DNA from: Loxodes magnus
Lineage: Eukaryota > Ciliophora > Karyorelictea > Loxodida > Loxodidae
Assembly: GCA_946699065.1 (NCBI GenBank)
Contig: CAMPDV010000125.1
Location: forward strand, 496,001 to 560,000
DNA: 64,000 nucleotides
Direction of reading: 5' to 3'
Below the pieces are notes generated by a model. It did no database searches. It was not told where the DNA came from and saw nothing but the letters and a program-made list of their open reading frames with translations. A program made the translations under genes and the position numbers. How positions within the stretch are numbered: the first letter of the stretch is position 1; the number at the start of each line of letters is the position of its first letter. Shown here piece by piece: positions 37,512-50,621 of the stretch.

Positions 37512-39788
37512 TTTAATTAGCCTTAATAATAATCAAAATTAAAACTTTATATATTTAAGGTAAGTTCTATAAAATACTACATTCAGTAAGCATATGAACA
37601 AACGCACCCAAAAATAAAATCTTACAAAACCCTCTTATTTCATAAGTTCATTATGTCCTTCAATCTAAATTTTAAATAAGAAGATATTAGCTATATAAAT
37701 TAATACCTTTACTTTTAATTTCTTAAGCTATAAAAGGCTTAACTAAATCCTAAAACTCTATATAAAGAAACTATTATCGCCTCCTTTAATTAAACACTTT
37801 TTAAAGTTCTAATCTTAACCTACAATAATACATAATGACTCATTAATGAGTTTGCACTTGATAATCCAATAAAATAAGTACAATGCTATAACTTTAGAGC
37901 TATATAGTTAAAGTTCATATAGTATTAATTTAAATAAGTAATTGAATATGATTTTAATATAACTATTTACAAAGCATACCTTTAACTTTTAATTATACAG
38001 ATTAAAATAAAAATTTGCTTATATTACACTTTATTATATTCGTTTATAATTTCTATTCTATTATTTCTCAAATACCATCTATAGTCTTTATAATTTTTAG
38101 TTATTTATTAACTAAAGTCTAATCTTTATAGGATGTGAAAGTATCTAAATAATTGTATTTGAATTATGAAGTGAAAATTAGTAAAAAAAAGCAATAGTTA
38201 TTAAAATGAGTCTGTTATGTATATCATATTATTATAACTATATCTTTAACTTAGATATAATAAGCTAAATAAGTCATTTCTCTTTGTTAATTAAAACGAG
38301 TTTTCAAGTTTTTAAAATTATTTCAAGAAGAGTATTTCATAGGTAACAGGATAGCTATTCTTAAACTTAGTTATAATCTAAAAAATGAGAGCTAAACTAA
38401 AGAAAACTCATAGGCATTAAGTTAATAAATGATCTTCCATTTTAAAACAATAAAAATAAAGAGAAAATTTAAATTAAGCGACTAATTATAAAAGCAGAAT
38501 AATTAAAAGATGTAGTGAGGGTTATTTTCTCTGCTAATCTACTCTGTTGTCATAATTCTAATAATATTTCATTGTCTAGTTCTGTTTGTTTGGATATTTC
38601 TAGTGGTGAAAGAAAGAAAAGAATCGGGACCATAGAATGTTATAAAAGAAATAAGAAGTAAGATAAGAAGTAAATGGATCTTTAAATAAAAGTATTTAAA
38701 AGTATGAGCTAAGCCTGAATCGTTATTTAAACGGATTTTTAACTAATTTATTAACTTTAACCATCAAACTTTCTTTTAGAAGTCTTGCAAGTTATACTCT
38801 TAATAATGCTTATATCTTTTTGCTAGTTTGTTTATCAATTATAATACTTGTTATATATTATAAATAAACTAAGAGATATAGTAAATGATAGTGCTTTATC
38901 TATTAGTTGATATATAATTTATAAAAATAAATAAGTGTTATTTAATTAAATTAGATAGCTTAGTAGATTTAGTATTTAGTAAATATTTTACTCATTTATT
39001 TATTTAAATAGTATATCTTTATTTAAATCTAGTTTGTTATTATCTAAAGTCTTACCATTCTTTACCTATGCTTTTTCGAATCTAATATCTTCGATTTAAA
39101 ATGTAGTTTTATAAACTTAGCAATCTTTTATATTTATTTTAACCTGAGAGTCTTTATTATAGAAATAGGATTAAGTAGACTAACTAAAGTTATTGAAAAA
39201 CTGGATATCATCAAAGAAAGTTCAAAATTATTAGAATTTATATATCATAGACGGACTGTAAGTTAAATTTTATAAGACTGATAGAAATCATTTTTCTTAC
39301 AGAGTTACTTGCTAAATTAACTTCTTTCAAAGCATTTTGGCTGCTTTGAGTATAACTGACATAATTTAAAGCAATAGATTTAATGCTTTCTCTCAAACAA
39401 TTACCAGGAAAAGTCTTTAAATGTAAATTTGTTTAAAAATGAGATTGATAATAAATACTTAAAAATGATTAACTACCAATGCTTTTTATTAATTTTAAAT
39501 TGAACTTTTTTATTTATAAAGAAAAGCCCAAAAAACTAAAATGGATATTAATTTTAGAGGGTCTAGAAATAATTAAAATTAGTTATAAATTATCTTTTAA
39601 TTTATATGATATTTGTAAAATCTTTAAGCTTAATTATCTAACTTTTTGTGAAGCGTTTTACTTTAGAAAAGTAAAAAAGCTAAAAATGATAAGTAGCAAA
39701 AGTAAAGTGAGTGAGTTTGGCATAGAGAGAATGTATGAATTTTATGAAAAGAGTAAAAATAAGTTATTTTCTATTAAAAATAGAAAAG
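37512..39788. other. AT-rich intergenic DNA with one coding-like minus-strand patch
   Basis: Mostly featureless. At about 38470-38633 on the minus strand an ATG-led frame gives a more protein-like segment (LEISKQTELDNEILLELWQQ), possibly a gene fragment. A plus-strand frame at 39479-39823 is open even in the standard code (114 aa, lysine-rich) but overlaps the 3' end of the AGC kinase gene and resembles nothing I know; I do not call it. Confidence 0.35.
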
Positions 39789-40940
39789 TCATTATTAATT
39801 TGTTGGGGAATCTTCGTATGTAAATTCATCGAAATAATCTGAATATAATAACTTACTTCTTTGGTAACTTTCAAGAGACTCTTCTACTGGAGTATCTTTG
39901 GGAGTCAATTTTGTAAAAGCATCTTCGAAATTACTGCAATCTTCAGGATTTGAAACTTTAGGTATAAAAGGTGGAGCTACTTTTTTTTTTAATAGCCTTT
40001 CCCAATTGATTCCTTCAAAAAATACATGATTTTTAATTTCTTTCAAAGATGGTCTCTGATCAGGTTCTTTTTATAAAATTTTTTTAATCAAATCTTAAAA
40101 GTTATGTGTAGTCCAACTTGGAAATTTTGGCTCTTAATTTAAAATTCTGTTATACATTTCTTGCCTATTACGATTATAAAAGGGTGGACGTCCTAAGACC
40201 ATTTCGAACATAAAATTCCCAAAACTCCAAACATCAATAGGTTTTCCATAAGCTTTATTTTTTAAAGCTTCAGGTGACATATATTCGGGTGTTCCACAAA
40301 ACGTTTTCGTAGCATTCGGAAGTTCAATACCTTCTTTTGCCAGTCCAAAATCAGTAAGAACAATGTGACCTTCTTCGTCCAAAAGCACATTTTCAGGTTT
40401 TAGATCACGGTATATGATATTAAGAGAGTGTAAATGTTCTATGGCTAGCAAAGTTTCTGCTCCGTAGAACTTAGCTCTTTCTTCATCAAAACCTCTTGAT
40501 ACTTTTAAATGATAAAACAGTTCGCCGCCAACAAAATAATCCAAAACTAAATAAAGCTTATCTGGAGTTTAGAAAGCATATCTAAGAGATACTATAAAAG
40601 GATGATCAATTTTTTCTAATATTCTTCTTTCTGTTTTAGTATGTTCTTATTGCTCCTTTTTAAAAATAGTATCTTTTCTCAATATTTTCATAGCATAAAT
40701 TTATTAATTTTTCCTAAACCTAACTTAGCAAACTTTGCCATAAGATCCTTATCCTACGACTTTAAGTAGTTCAAAATCTTAAAGTCCTATTCCTTTCACA
40801 TCTTCCATAACTGTAGTGTAAAAAGCTCCAAGAGCTTATTTTTTTTTATGAGTCATAACTTATTTCTCTTCTTCGTTTGCAGAAACATGCTTTGATCTTT
40901 CTTTGCTTGCTATTTTAGCTGTAGCATTAGAAGCTCCCAT
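39789..40940 (-). CDS. AGC-family serine/threonine protein kinase
   Basis: 383 codons, ATG to TGA, no intron. Kinase motifs are complete: glycine loop VGQGSYGKV, YAMKILRK lysine, YRDLKPENV catalytic loop, DFGLAKEG, activation segment TKTFCGTPEYMSPE, and DVWSFGN. The AGC-type C-terminal tail includes PPFIPKV and ends near a hydrophobic motif FDEFTY, so phosphorylation on both activation loop and hydrophobic motif is likely. The protein begins MGASNAT, which could be N-myristoylated and place it at membranes (inference). It resembles PKA, PKG, S6K and AKT-type kinases; there is no regulatory domain upstream, so the subfamily is not fixed. All its clear tryptophans are TGG, unlike most genes in the window. 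Confidence 0.9.
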
Positions 40941-43227
40941 ATTATGAAAATTTAATGTATTAACTACAGTGGCAATTAAAGTAGATTTAATCAAATTTAA
41001 ATATAATCTTTAAGACATTCAAAACTAAACTTCATTTAAAAAGCGACACTTCTATTTTCTTTCTCATCTTTAGTTTAAACTACTTTCGTTTCCTTTGCTT
41101 ACATTATTTTTAACTACAATTTATTTAAAAATACTTAGCTTTACATTGCCCCATCCTATATTTTTCAGCTTTTAGATATTGAAAAGTTATCAATAAATTT
41201 AAAATGAAAGAGTTACTTTTTAAACGTTGATCTTCTAGATGTTAAGTATTATTTTTCCCTTATTTGAGAGATAACTAATTTATTAGCTTAAAATTATTTA
41301 ATTTCATACTAAAAAGTACTAAGAGAAATTTCATAGTTACGCTCTATTGATGGCTTAATATACAAAGTATAAATATAATAGCCATCTTAATGGGAAATAA
41401 GGATTTGATATACTTTATAAATTTAAAAGTAGAACTGATGGCTTATTTAATAGCAATAATAAAATAGCTTTAACCATTTAATCTACTACTTCATTTCTAT
41501 CTTACTATCTAAAAATCTACTCCCTCCTTTATATTTAAAAGTGCTTTTCTAAGTGATAGACTGAGTATTTTAATACAACAAGATAGGAGAAAAATGATTA
41601 TAATGGCTATCCCTTAATAAAGTAATCTGAATATTAAAATATAAATAGCAACTTTACTAAAACATTACATTCACACAAGCTTTAAGATTGTAAACATTAA
41701 CTAAAGGCAAATATTAGTCTATATGATATAGACTTATTGGATGTAATAGCAAATAATTGAAATTATTAGTCTTTAATTAGAGTCTAAGCAATTATTAAGA
41801 TATGGGAATGCTTGTCTAGCTTGCAATTATTCTCTTTCTTTATATTTTAAATCTAGTTTATCAAGCTGATTAATCTATATAAATTTAGCACTTTAGAGAG
41901 TTATAAATTAAATTAAATATGAAAGACTCTGGTTTATCAATAAATAAATTAAATTAAAACATAAGAAGGAGAAAGCAAAAGCTAATTAAACTATAGTTAT
42001 TTATAAAGCTTTATAATTAAAAATTAGGAAAATATTGTAGCTTATTATTAATGAAGATGCCTTAATACAGTCTAGATTAAAAGAAAAATAAGTCTAAAGA
42101 CAATTAGCAAACTACTTCATTTATTTATCTCATAATTGTAATAATTTTTAAGCTTAAAAGTCACAAAATAGCATAAATATTATTTATTATTAGAAAGCTA
42201 TAAAAAAGAGTTTTGTGAAGTTATATTTATAGGCATTAAATACTTTCCCCTTAGCTTTTCATGAAGTAAAACAATAAATTTCATACATTAGAGAAATTAA
42301 AATTCTATTGGACAAAGAAATTAAAAATCAATTATTCACAAATTATAAATAACCAAGTCTAAATTGTATTGATAGCATAATAATGAAATAAATTTAATTT
42401 CTTTAATAAGTAAAAATTTTAATTGTAAAACCAAAATAATAAGAGTTAACTTTAATTTGCTATTATCATTCTTCTTTTCTAGATTAAAGAGATAGCTCAA
42501 AGTTAGTAAACAAATAAAATAATCTAATTAAAAAGAATAATAAAAAGAATAAAATATTAAAAGTAACTTAAAGTATTTAACTACTAAATAATTTCATCTT
42601 ATTCAAATTTTTATTAAAGCTTAAAATTTATTCTACTAACAGATAGAAACATCTAAGCTTTTTTAGTATATTTAGGTAGCTTAGAGTTTAAGCAATAAAT
42701 ATTTTTAAGTGAAAAGATATAATCTTGTATATTTATTCTTCATTAAAAGCATTTTAATTTTAAAATAAAGAAAGGAAAATAAAAGAAATATTTAAATTAT
42801 TTTAATATACTGAAGGTTTATGAAGAAAAGCTTTCCAAAATATTTATTATTCTTCTATTTTTAAAATTAAACTTTTATTAATAAAAATGAAATTATATAT
42901 ATTACGTATATAGACTAAAGAAGCAATACTATGAACATAACAGATAAAGACTTTATATTAATCAATTTTAAGATTTAAAAGATTAGATATCATTTAGATA
43001 TTCTTAATATAATTATCTGGCATCTTAATTAAATATTTAACCAAAATATAAAAATTAATAAACGAATATAAAGTTGATAACTAAGATATTTACATATGTA
43101 AATTATATAAATTACCATAAATTTAAATTTATAATACTAAATAGCAATCTTAAATGTAAGTTGATGTTTTAATATTTAAATAAGAAAGATATATCAATTT
43201 AATTCAAATAAATTACAGTTTCTTTAT
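40941..43227. other. AT-rich intergenic DNA
   Basis: About 2.3 kb, no recognisable gene, RNA or repeat array. Confidence 0.5.
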
Positions 43228-46200
43228 TCAAATTCTAATTTTTCTCTTTATATCTTCAAATCTTTCCTTCAGGTTGTACTGCTTCTCCATGTTTAAGCTT
43301 TGCAAAATTTAAATAATCTTATCGACTTCTTCTATATGACTTTTAAAATCAAGAACAAACTAATAATCCCTGTCATAAGCATTAAGTACTAGTGATTTAT
43401 TTCTAGAGTTTGACTACCCTAACCATCAATCAAGGAACTTTGCTAAGCACGGATGATCTATCTGTGATATTTTTTATCCTGAGTGATCTTTATATGGAGT
43501 AGTCAATTCTTAATAGGCATTGAATATTTCACTAGCTTATACCCAATTAATGTTATCAACCATGAAATCATAAAACCATTTCGTATCGCTGAGTCTTATT
43601 TCAATGCAATGTATAACAGCTTTTACACAAAAAGCCAGATTAAATTATTAATACAGATTAAGTATTTTACTTTTTAGTTCTGCAGTTGATACTTTCTTTA
43701 ATATTTCTGGGTAAATTTAAAGTAACTCGTCTTTTATCCAGCTTTGTGATATTTCAAGTATCTAATGTTTTTAGTAATACTAAAGGATTTTAAGTTTGAT
43801 TTCGTATAATTAAAGTTCACTAGCATAATGAGAGTATAAGAATTAAACTTTCATAAGATCTCTTGGAAAGTCTTCTTTGATAATATTCTAGATATCTAGC
43901 TAAATCATCACTTCATCCTTAAACTTTTAGAATTCCTATTTCATCTCTACAAACTTTTTCTACTATTACTAGTCAGATTTTTAAATAGCTTAATCAAGGC
44001 ACTTTAATGCATGCTATATATAGATCAACCTTTATTCGCACAAAATTCCACTGACGTTTGCAAGTTCATCATAAATTTGAAAGGCCTTCATATAGTTACC
44101 TTTTTCCATCTCGTAATTAGCAGCTAGATGCTTATCTTAAATTTAGCCCATATATTCGTTAGTAAAAGGATTATTTAATAGCTTTACAATATCCTCTTGC
44201 TTATCTAGTAGTTGTAACTGCTTGCAGAATAAGTCGTGCAGATTTTTGTCTCTGACTTCATTGAATAGAGCGAAAGTGGTTTGCTTTTAATTTTCAAGCA
44301 AAATAAATTTTTCTTATTCTTAATGAGAGTTTAATTTAGTGTACAAATCTTGAACTACTTTTAGAACCAAATTTTCACATTCTACCTTATATTATTGCTC
44401 AATTTCTTGCCATAGGAGTTCGCTTTGTTAGTATTTCTTTATTGCAATTTTTAAAATTTGAGTGTAAGCGTAAAGACCAAACAAATTTTCAACGACTCTA
44501 CTACATCTAACTTAATTACGCTCATCTAAAGTGCATAAATGGATTTTAATAGCATTTTTAGTATAAAGATCTATTGCTTAATTTAAAAACTGCAATGATT
44601 ACTATTTTAGTTTGTTTTTATCTTCTTCAGGCATAGGTTAAAAACTTTATTATTAGTATTAGTAAGCTCTTTAAGTATATTCTTCAGCAATGTAAATTTC
44701 CATATCACTTTGAGAGAAATAAGAAGGAAAAGTACCTACCAAATTCTGTAATAGCTCTTCCCATTTCTTATATTAAAGCAACTTTTTCTCATTCTGAATA
44801 TAGCAATCTAATATCTCTTAAAATACATTAGCACCACTTTCCGTTACTATTAACTATCAGAATTATAGCTCATATAGACTCTCTCTGCATTTTTAACTTG
44901 TCTGCTATAGAAGTAGTCTAAATGGCTACTTTTAGTTGTACTTTATTATTTTGTTTCTTATTTATCTGTCGAATAACTCAAGAAGAAGAGATGTAGCATC
45001 AATAATTCTTTGAACAAAAGTCTAAATAATGTAGAAAGGATCTTCATGGATATTGACGTTTTTCCTATCAATTGACTAAAATATGCTGAGGCTATTTAAA
45101 AAAGCATCAATATGAATAAACTACTTTTGTATTTCTTGAATCTAGACAATGTTTCATGCTTCTACCTGATTTTAAAATTTACTGTCTATTGAAAAAGTTA
45201 GATTTCTATACCAAATATACCTAAGCTTTCTACTTAGCATTAGCCACGCTCCATCAACAAAATTTGTTCTATTTTAGATGTTTTGATTAGAAAAAATAGC
45301 ACCGTAATTCTGAACTTCTTCAATAGCTTGAACTGTTATTAACTACTTTTCATCGTGAGTAAGGCAATAATTTAGTAGAATTCATTTAGCTCTCTATACT
45401 ACTTCTTAATCATTTCCTATCTGAACATATTCAAGATTCATTTGCTTTATCTCACTTCTTTTGTTACTTTTGTAATAAGTTTGGAGAGCTTTAGAAGTAA
45501 GTACACATGCTTCTTTATTGCAACAAAATTCTAATAGCATCGAGCTTACTTGACTAGAACCAAATTAATTGAATATTTCTGATATAACTCTTTAATCGAA
45601 GTTTGCAAATTCAGTATTAAGAGTTAATAACATATGATATAAGCGATCTATTGGTCTTAATTAAACCAGAAAATGAATTTCGCTTGTAGTTAAGTAGGTA
45701 ATCTACAAAGGCCTTAATAAGCTTTATTAGGTATATTGTGAGCAACTCATCAAATCTAAATTACCTATTGATCCTCCTAAGAATCTATTCTTATACAAGT
45801 TGGGATTATACATCTCAGCTTTGCTTTCGAAAATTCTAGAAAAAATTCCTAAATTTAATCCAGTGAATGCGTAAAAAGGCTTATAGTTTTCTTAAAACTC
45901 TTTTCGACTGATTATACTTAGTTATTCATTTAGTAAAGGAACATTTTATAAGCTAGTGTATCTTCCATAGTCAAATTCGTCAAGTTAAACTGTGCAAATT
46001 TAAACTGCTTCGTTTGTTTTAGCTACAAAAATTCAAACATTTTGAATTACTTCTGAAGCTGTTATCTCAACAGGGTTTATCTAACTTAGCTATGCTTTTA
46101 TTTTATCTCTAAAATTTTTGTCTAGATCACATGAAGCTGTCATATGAGTCAAGGAAATAGGAGGATGCTTAACTAAAAATTCTTCAATTATATTTTCACG

Positions 46201-47379
46201 CAAATACTATCCTACAATAGGTAACTTAGAAACCCATTGCTTTAGTTGATTCGATTTCTCAAGTTTAATAGACAAAAATATTCTTATTCCATTTTTTAGA
46301 ACTAGTAATAAGTGAAAATTTTCTAAGCATTAAGTTTTATCTAGCATATGTATCGAAAATATATCAGCCATCATTTCATAGGTAAAAACCAGTTTACCAT
46401 ATATTCTGTTAATAATATCTTGGCCTTCAATTGATTTCAGCTGTTTCAGCTTATCACCTTTTTCTCCTAGATAGTAAATATCAATTCTATTCTTCATAAT
46501 GCCTTATTAAATTCCATTATTTTCTAGCAGAGCATATAGGATATTTCTTGTTTCATCTATTTAAATCTGCTTAATGACATATTTATTTGGAAAAAGGAAA
46601 TTTGTTTAGGAGTCTATTTTCAATTACTTGCTTAGTTGTAGAATTATACTTTAAAATTTAGCTTCATAAAGGTTTCCATTTTAGCCACCCATAAAGATTC
46701 TTGACTTTTAGCCATTTCAAAATTTAGCTTATGTGGCTTATATACAGTTAGGATTTAAACTACCATATACATTATCTCCTGTAGTGCTAAGATGAATTTT
46801 GCAATCTTAATCGTAGTGAATATAAATTAGTTACAAGCAAGTATTGGTTGCAAGGGCAATAATTCATGCAACTTCTTAGGAATATTTAGATCTATCAGGA
46901 ATTATCAGTTTTAGATTAATAATGTCTCCCTCTGCTTCGAAATCTGCAATGTTTTCTTTTTCCCAATCCCATAAATACAAAAAGTTGTTTATAGTGAAAT
47001 AAACATTTTAGATTTATCCCAAAATACCATTTGTAAATCTTCTCAAAATTCCTGCATTATTTGTCTCTTCAAAAATCTTCATTATTTAAACAGGATATGG
47101 AATTCCATCTTAATAAGGCAAAAATTGATTTGGAGTGATTGAATAATCTTGGTCACTCATAGGGAGTATGCTCATTTACTTTTCATCACGCTCTAATACT
47201 TCAAGAATAAAATCTGACGCATGGCAAAGTGCTTTATATTAAAAGTGCTCTTATAAATGTCATTCTACTGGAATAAAAACTTAAGGAATTGCTTTCATTT
47301 TTTTAGGCTAAGCTTTATCTATAATTTTGTCTTGAGTTTTTTCCGGTCTCAAAGGAGTAATGAAGCTGGCGGTTTACAT
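43228..47379 (-). CDS. Nucleoporin, Nup155/Nup170 type
   Basis: 1383 codons from ATG to TGA in one intronless frame; human Nup155 has 1391 residues. The N-terminal half fits the beta-propeller: GIPYPVQIMKIF, FTINNFLYLWDWEKENIADF, and IFMGGQNGNLYEAKF match the family pattern of a blade that names the 'linear' propeller signature (W.D / GG.DG.LYE). The rest is alpha-helical, as in the family's C-terminal solenoid. This protein is a scaffold of the inner ring of the nuclear pore. Several tryptophans are TGA (EWHLQ, EVAWIIALA, KFWNGQ) and one WW pair near the end is TGA-TGG. It starts head-to-head with the kinase gene at 47820. An alternative internal start at MSILPMSDQDYS would drop about 70 residues. 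Confidence 0.85.
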
Positions 47380-47819
47380 TTCTTTTATTTTTTAAATATA
47401 AAACTTAATTTCTATGAAACATTAAGAAACTAAATTAGCCATTCAAATTTAATCTAACGATTATCCTCACTAATTCAAATTTTAATGCCAACTATTTTAG
47501 CTTCAACTCGTTAAAAAGAATAGTTAGTCCTATCTTATATTAGATATAGGAGTAAATCCTCTGATTATTGAAGTGGATATTAGAATGATAGTATTTAATT
47601 ATCATTTATATCACTAATTTTTATATATAAACGGATGCTCAAGAGTGCATCTGAAAGATATAAGTGAGAAGTCAGGAATGGAAAGTCTGACAATAAAGTA
47701 GAATAGATTAGATGCTAGACATTTTTGTATTTGATGAGTTGGTAAATTTAACTTTATTCTATTAAAGGAAAGTTTTAAGATTTCCCTAAAAATCATACTA
47801 GTTTATTTGATTTATATTA
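47380..47819. promoter_or_regulatory. Divergent intergenic region between nucleoporin and kinase genes
   Basis: The 440 bp separate two start codons facing away from each other, so it should contain both promoters. No specific element can be named. The minus-strand 60-aa open frame inside it has no recognisable content. Confidence 0.4.
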
Positions 47820-49446
47820 ATGGAGAGTGTTTTTGAAGAAAATCCAGATCATAACCAAATTAGTGGAGGCTGGAAGAAATATGATGAAGATCCTTAAACA
47901 CTTCATGAATTATTGAATCAATAAAGTCTTCTTGAGTAGTCTAATTTTGAAGGATATATTATAGAAAAAATAGGAAATGATTATAATAGAGTATATGCTG
48001 TTATTTAGAACGAAGTTTTCTAAATTGTAGACAACCCTAAAAATAAAAAAATTATAAAATGATTGGATGTTAGATTCAGAAGGATTGCACCAATTTCATG
48101 TGAGAAATATGAGTATGGTATCACTATTTTTGGTGACTAAAACGCTTATGATATCTTTTTCGATACATAGATAGAGCTCAGTGCTTGAATGGAATTCTTT
48201 ACTGAATACTGTGTATAGCTTAATCTTGAAATTTACTATCAAAAAATTAAAGAAATTGGTAAGGGAAACTATGCTAAAGTTTATTTAGCGAAGGAAATTT
48301 TAACTGAAGAAATTGTTGCAATTAAATCTGTACTTAAAGACACTTTGCGAGAGAGTCATAGAAATATTTCAGCTATTGTTTAAGAAGTCGATGCAATGCG
48401 AGGACTTAGACATCCCTATCTTTGTTCATTATTTGCTGTTTTTGAAGATAAAAATCATGTTCATTTGATAATAGAATATTGTCCTGGAGGAGAGCTCTTT
48501 AAAAGAATTATCAAGAGAGGAAAGTTTTCTGAATATGCTTCTGCGAGGCTAACTTAAAACTTGCTTGAATCTATGGTTTATTTACATGAAATTGCAAGAG
48601 TAGCTCACAGAGATATCAAACCAGAAAATCTTATGATGCTTTCTTTTGAGAATGATTACGAATTTAAGCTTGCTGATTTTGGATTAGCTACAAAATTCAA
48701 AGAATAGAATGAACTTATTCTAAGATGTGGATCGCCAGGATATGTGGCACCTGAAATTCTGAAAAATAAGAATTATGGAGCTAAAGCTGATATTTTTTCA
48801 ATAGGAATAATCTTATACATAGTACTCTCAGGAAGATCTCCTTTTCATGGAAAGTAACCATAAGAAGTACTAATTTAGAATAGAGACTGCAAAATTCACT
48901 TTTAAGAAAAGTATTGGTATAATGTATCTAGAGAAGCTATGCATTGCGTTTTAATGCTGACTGAACCTGATCCTAAACTTAGGCCTTCTGCGAGGGAAGC
49001 TCTTTCTCATCCTTGGTTTTAAAAGTAAAAAATTCCATCAAGTCCTCTTGTTCCTGCAAATTAAATAAGCACACCAAACACATCAATAAGAACTCTTTCA
49101 CCAGGAACGAGCCCTTCAAGCAAATTAATTTCAAGAGAAATGATGTCCAGGTTAAATAAAAAGCAAACAAGAAATACTGTTCTTACAGTTGGAAATAAGA
49201 GTTTGCTTAACAACTCAGTTTCATCACCTACAAAAGTAGACAAATAGCGAGTAACAATAACTATACAAAAAAATGATCTTGTTAATAGTAAGCTTTTATA
49301 TAGCCATGAAATAAGAACTTAAAGCAGCTGTTGCCATGAATAATTAATCTAGAAAATCAATTGATCCAGATGAGAAAGTTGAAACTTCTCCAACTTAATA
49401 GAATACAGAACCTGCCGAAGAAGATAAATCAGAGAAACAACCATGA
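47820..49446 (+). CDS. CaMK-like protein kinase with N-terminal PH-like region
   Basis: 536 codons in two exons (47820-49287, 49304-49446). Residues about 45-130 resemble a PH domain: [11 protein letters not shown], then a final helix LSAWMEFF whose conserved Trp is TGA (codon 123). The kinase domain follows: [57 protein letters not shown], ending SHPWF. The C-terminal tail is Ser/Thr/Pro-rich and closes with [12 protein letters not shown]. The intron is required: reading through puts the tail out of frame. The fold order suggests recruitment to membrane lipids or to protein partners, then phosphorylation, but the substrate is unknown. No calmodulin-binding segment or EF-hand is obvious, so the name refers to sequence type only. 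Confidence 0.85.
49288..49303 (+). other. 16-nt spliceosomal intron in the CaMK-like gene
   Basis: GTAAGCTTTTATATAG. Removing it joins AAT A with CC ATG and restores frame into a sensible acidic tail ([20 protein letters not shown]). Total length after removal is divisible by three. Confidence 0.8.
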
Positions 49447-50621
49447 ATATTTTCTTTTGTTTAAGTAAACAATTAATAATAGCTTTTAAAGGAAGTCAAT
49501 TAAAATTTTCCCTTATCTTTTTTTAATTTAATTAGCATAATTGAATATTCCCTAACTACTTTAAGAATCTTTAACAAACTTCTGCATTAAATTATTAAGA
49601 AAAATTGCAAATATTAGTAAATTATTAGATATTTTAACTTAGATTATAAAGAAGATAAAACAACATTTTTTTAGAAAAAATTAAGCTATTTCAGTATTCT
49701 CTATTTTAAAATTTATTTATCAATACGTTCAAATCTTCTTTTCTTATAATTTGTCAAATCACTTCTAAAGTAAAATATATTAAATTAAAATTAAAATAAT
49801 AGCTCTTAGTAACTTACAGATTATATTCAAGAGTTTCTCCCAAATTTATAAATCTTCGTATTTTATTTTCATTATATTCGCATTTTCCATATTTAGCCTA
49901 TCTTTTTCATAGTAAGCTTGCTAATATCTTAAATTAGTTTAATTACCGCTTTATAAATTAAAAATATTAAATGTACTTTCTTAAATGATAAACTACTAAA
50001 GGTTAGCTTTAAATTTAATTTGAAGAAGTTGATAAATTAAGTCCTAAATTTTAATTTAAATATATTTATTATATAATAGACTAAATTAAGTTTGAGTTAA
50101 TCAGATGGATTTATTTTAAATTTCCTTCTTTAAAACTTCAAATAAATAATATAAAATGTGGAAACTATATCTCTTTGGTAATTTCAAATACTATATTAGT
50201 AAGTAAAAGCAACTCCAAATATTGCTATGGAGTCAATTTTGTATTATTAGATCAACAAAGATTAAGAATTAAGATTAAATGGCTATTCTATTAAACAAAT
50301 TATCTTACATTTTTTTTTGATTTCCGAATGAATTTATTTATTTTCTTTATAGTTTAAGAATTTAATAAAATAATCGAAAATTAAAGAAAGTATTTATGAC
50401 TATTTTATTATAAGAATTTCAGATAAATTATTTGTTTCTTTTCTAAGTTATCAACCTTTTTATATATTATTAATAAATAAAAAATAGCTAAATCTAACTT
50501 CTATAGATACTTGTACAGGGATTTTAGTAAATTTTTTAAAGGTTTTTAAAATTTATCTATAAAGCATTGTAATTTTTTATTGGCTAGCTTCATATTCTAA
50601 AATATCATAAAAAATAAAAAA
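49447..50621. other. AT-rich intergenic DNA between converging genes
   Basis: No feature recognised. The frame of the TTLL-armadillo gene stays open past its TGA at 50622-50624, but composition turns AT-rich, so I end it there. Confidence 0.45.

Noticed and set aside
39479-39823. Plus-strand 114-aa open frame in the standard code
   Set aside because: It overlaps the end of the AGC kinase gene, is Lys/Ile/Phe-rich, and its upstream context gives no coherent protein. It was left uncalled.
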